Source: CAKQOE01 sp051892195
GTDB taxonomy: Bacteria; Bacillota; Clostridia; Peptostreptococcales; Anaerovoracaceae
DNA: 23,815 bases
Assembly: GCA_051892195.1 (NCBI GenBank)
Contig: JBJFFZ010000014.1
Coordinates: 1 to 23,815, forward strand
Direction of reading: 5' to 3'
The notes under the pieces were generated by a model. It made no database searches and had not been told where the DNA came from. It worked only from the letters and a program-made list of their open reading frames with translations. The position numbers were made by a program, and so were the translations under genes. Numbering within the stretch: position 1 is the first letter of the stretch; each line of letters begins with the position of its first letter. Of the stretch, positions 23,058 to 23,815 are shown piece by piece.

Positions 23058-23815
23058 TACATAATCACTCTCCTTACCTTATTTGAAATACCTTCAATTG
23101 CAATCACCAAAATGACCATAAAGAAAACAATCAGTCCTGCCGATGGAAATTGTAACCCTTTATAATACATATCAAACAAATAGCCGATCCCTGTTGAAGT
23201 CAGCATGCCTATTAGTGTAGAACTTCTGATATTTGTTTCTATCATGTACAGCACCCAGGAAACAATGCCTGTAAGTGATGATGGAATAATGCCCTGAAAT
23301 ACACATTGAATGAAATTTGCACCGGTTGCATTCAGCGCTTCGACACAAGAGGAGCTAACCTCATCGATTGTTTCAATAAAAGCCCTTGTAAGTAAACCGA
23401 ATGTGGTAAAGAACAGAGCAAGAAAGCCTGTCAATATGTTTTGTCCAAATGAAAACATTAAAATCATAGCCCATACAACATCAGGGACATTTCTGAAAAA
23501 AGCGGCAACAACACGAACCATTTTCCCAATTACAGGATTAATTTTTGTGGTACGTGTTCCCAGCAGGCTGAACATAAATGCACAGACAGCTGCACTGACA
23601 GTTACAGCAACAGAAAGCAGCGTGGTTTCCAAAAGCATGGACAATATTTTGGGTATTCGGCTGATTGCCTGATCATCAGGAATAAGATTTTTTCCAATCC
23701 ATGAAAGAGCTCCAGGAAATGATGCAAGACCTTCAGACATATGAAATTCAGTAACATATGCTGATCCGAAATAAAGCAGAACAATTCCCATCAGGACAGC
23801 AATATAGATGCCTTT
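23057..23815 (-). CDS. phnE: PhnE-type ABC permease, first of two, 5' end cut by window edge
   Basis: The frame is open to the right window edge (eight codons upstream of the ATG at 23791), so the N-terminus is missing; 252 residues are visible. It is a polytopic permease with the contact loop IETIDEVSSSCVEALNATGANFIQCVFQGIIP and a following helix IVSWVLYMIETNIRSSTLIGML, both typical of PhnE. Its stop codon TAA shares a base with the junction to the next permease (TAATG). Two PhnE genes in tandem are common in phosphonate operons and form a heterodimeric channel. The upstream phnC- and phnD-like genes would be expected to the right of the window. Confidence 0.88.
   Translation of the reverse strand, partial: KGIYIAVLMGIVLLYFGSAYVTEFHMSEGLASFPGALSWIGKNLIPDDQAISRIPKILSMLLETTLLSVAVTVSAAVCAFMFSLLGTRTTKINPVIGKMVRVVAAFFRNVPDVVWAMILMFSFGQNILTGFLALFFTTFGLLTRAFIETIDEVSSSCVEALNATGANFIQCVFQGIIPSSLTGIVSWVLYMIETNIRSSTLIGMLTSTGIGYLFDMYYKGLQFPSAGLIVFFMVILVIAIEGISNKVRRVIM

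Noticed and set aside
1..23815. tRNA, rRNA, CRISPR array or complete insertion sequence
   Set aside because: No cloverleaf, rRNA-like stretch, regularly spaced repeats or transposase was seen on either strand.

Overview
The window reads as a chromosomal segment of a low-to-mid GC Firmicute, most likely class Clostridia. The basis is the glmU-prs-pth-mfd cluster that is typical of Firmicutes, strong AGGAGG ribosome binding sites, consensus sigma-A-type promoters, Gram-positive-style lipoproteins and a DUF5662 protein. I cannot name the genus. No rRNA, tRNA, CRISPR array or intact mobile element is visible.

Region 1 (1-11369, all minus strand) is a housekeeping block. In transcription order it holds glmU (UDP-GlcNAc synthesis), prs (PRPP synthesis), pth (peptidyl-tRNA hydrolase), mfd (transcription-repair coupling), a small SurA-N-type lipoprotein, a DUF5662 protein and dnaE (DNA polymerase III alpha, cut by the left window edge). 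The prs-pth spacer holds two strong hairpins without a U-tract.

Region 2 (11476-16838, plus strand) starts at a promoter back to back with the glmU promoter. It holds an ABC importer of the TrpXYZ type (lipoprotein, permease, ATPase), then murC (peptidoglycan precursor ligase) and an FCD-type GntR regulator with its own extended -10 promoter. A strong, probably bidirectional terminator closes the block. The first promoter has a 20-bp near-perfect palindrome filling its spacer, which is an obvious operator candidate.

Region 3 (16898-19195, minus strand) is a two-gene operon: an XdhC/CoxI-family protein with its two domains in swapped order, then a cysteine desulfurase. By analogy with XdhC-NifS4 of Rhodobacter capsulatus, the pair probably sulfurates molybdenum cofactor for a hydroxylase encoded elsewhere. 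Divergent from it is a cold-shock protein gene (19394-19609) with a consensus promoter, a leader of about 100 nt and its own terminator.

Region 4 (19722-23815, minus strand) is visibly richer in AT and looks like accessory DNA. In transcription order it holds two PhnE-type permeases (the first cut by the right edge), an iron-type alcohol dehydrogenase resembling phosphonoacetaldehyde reductases, and two half-size ChrA transporters. The genes overlap, abut or sit within about 40 nt of each other, so they are probably one operon. I infer a pathway that imports a C2 phosphonate (or sulfonate), handles the aldehyde with the dehydrogenase and moves an oxyanion through ChrA. This is the most likely place for an undescribed system in the window.
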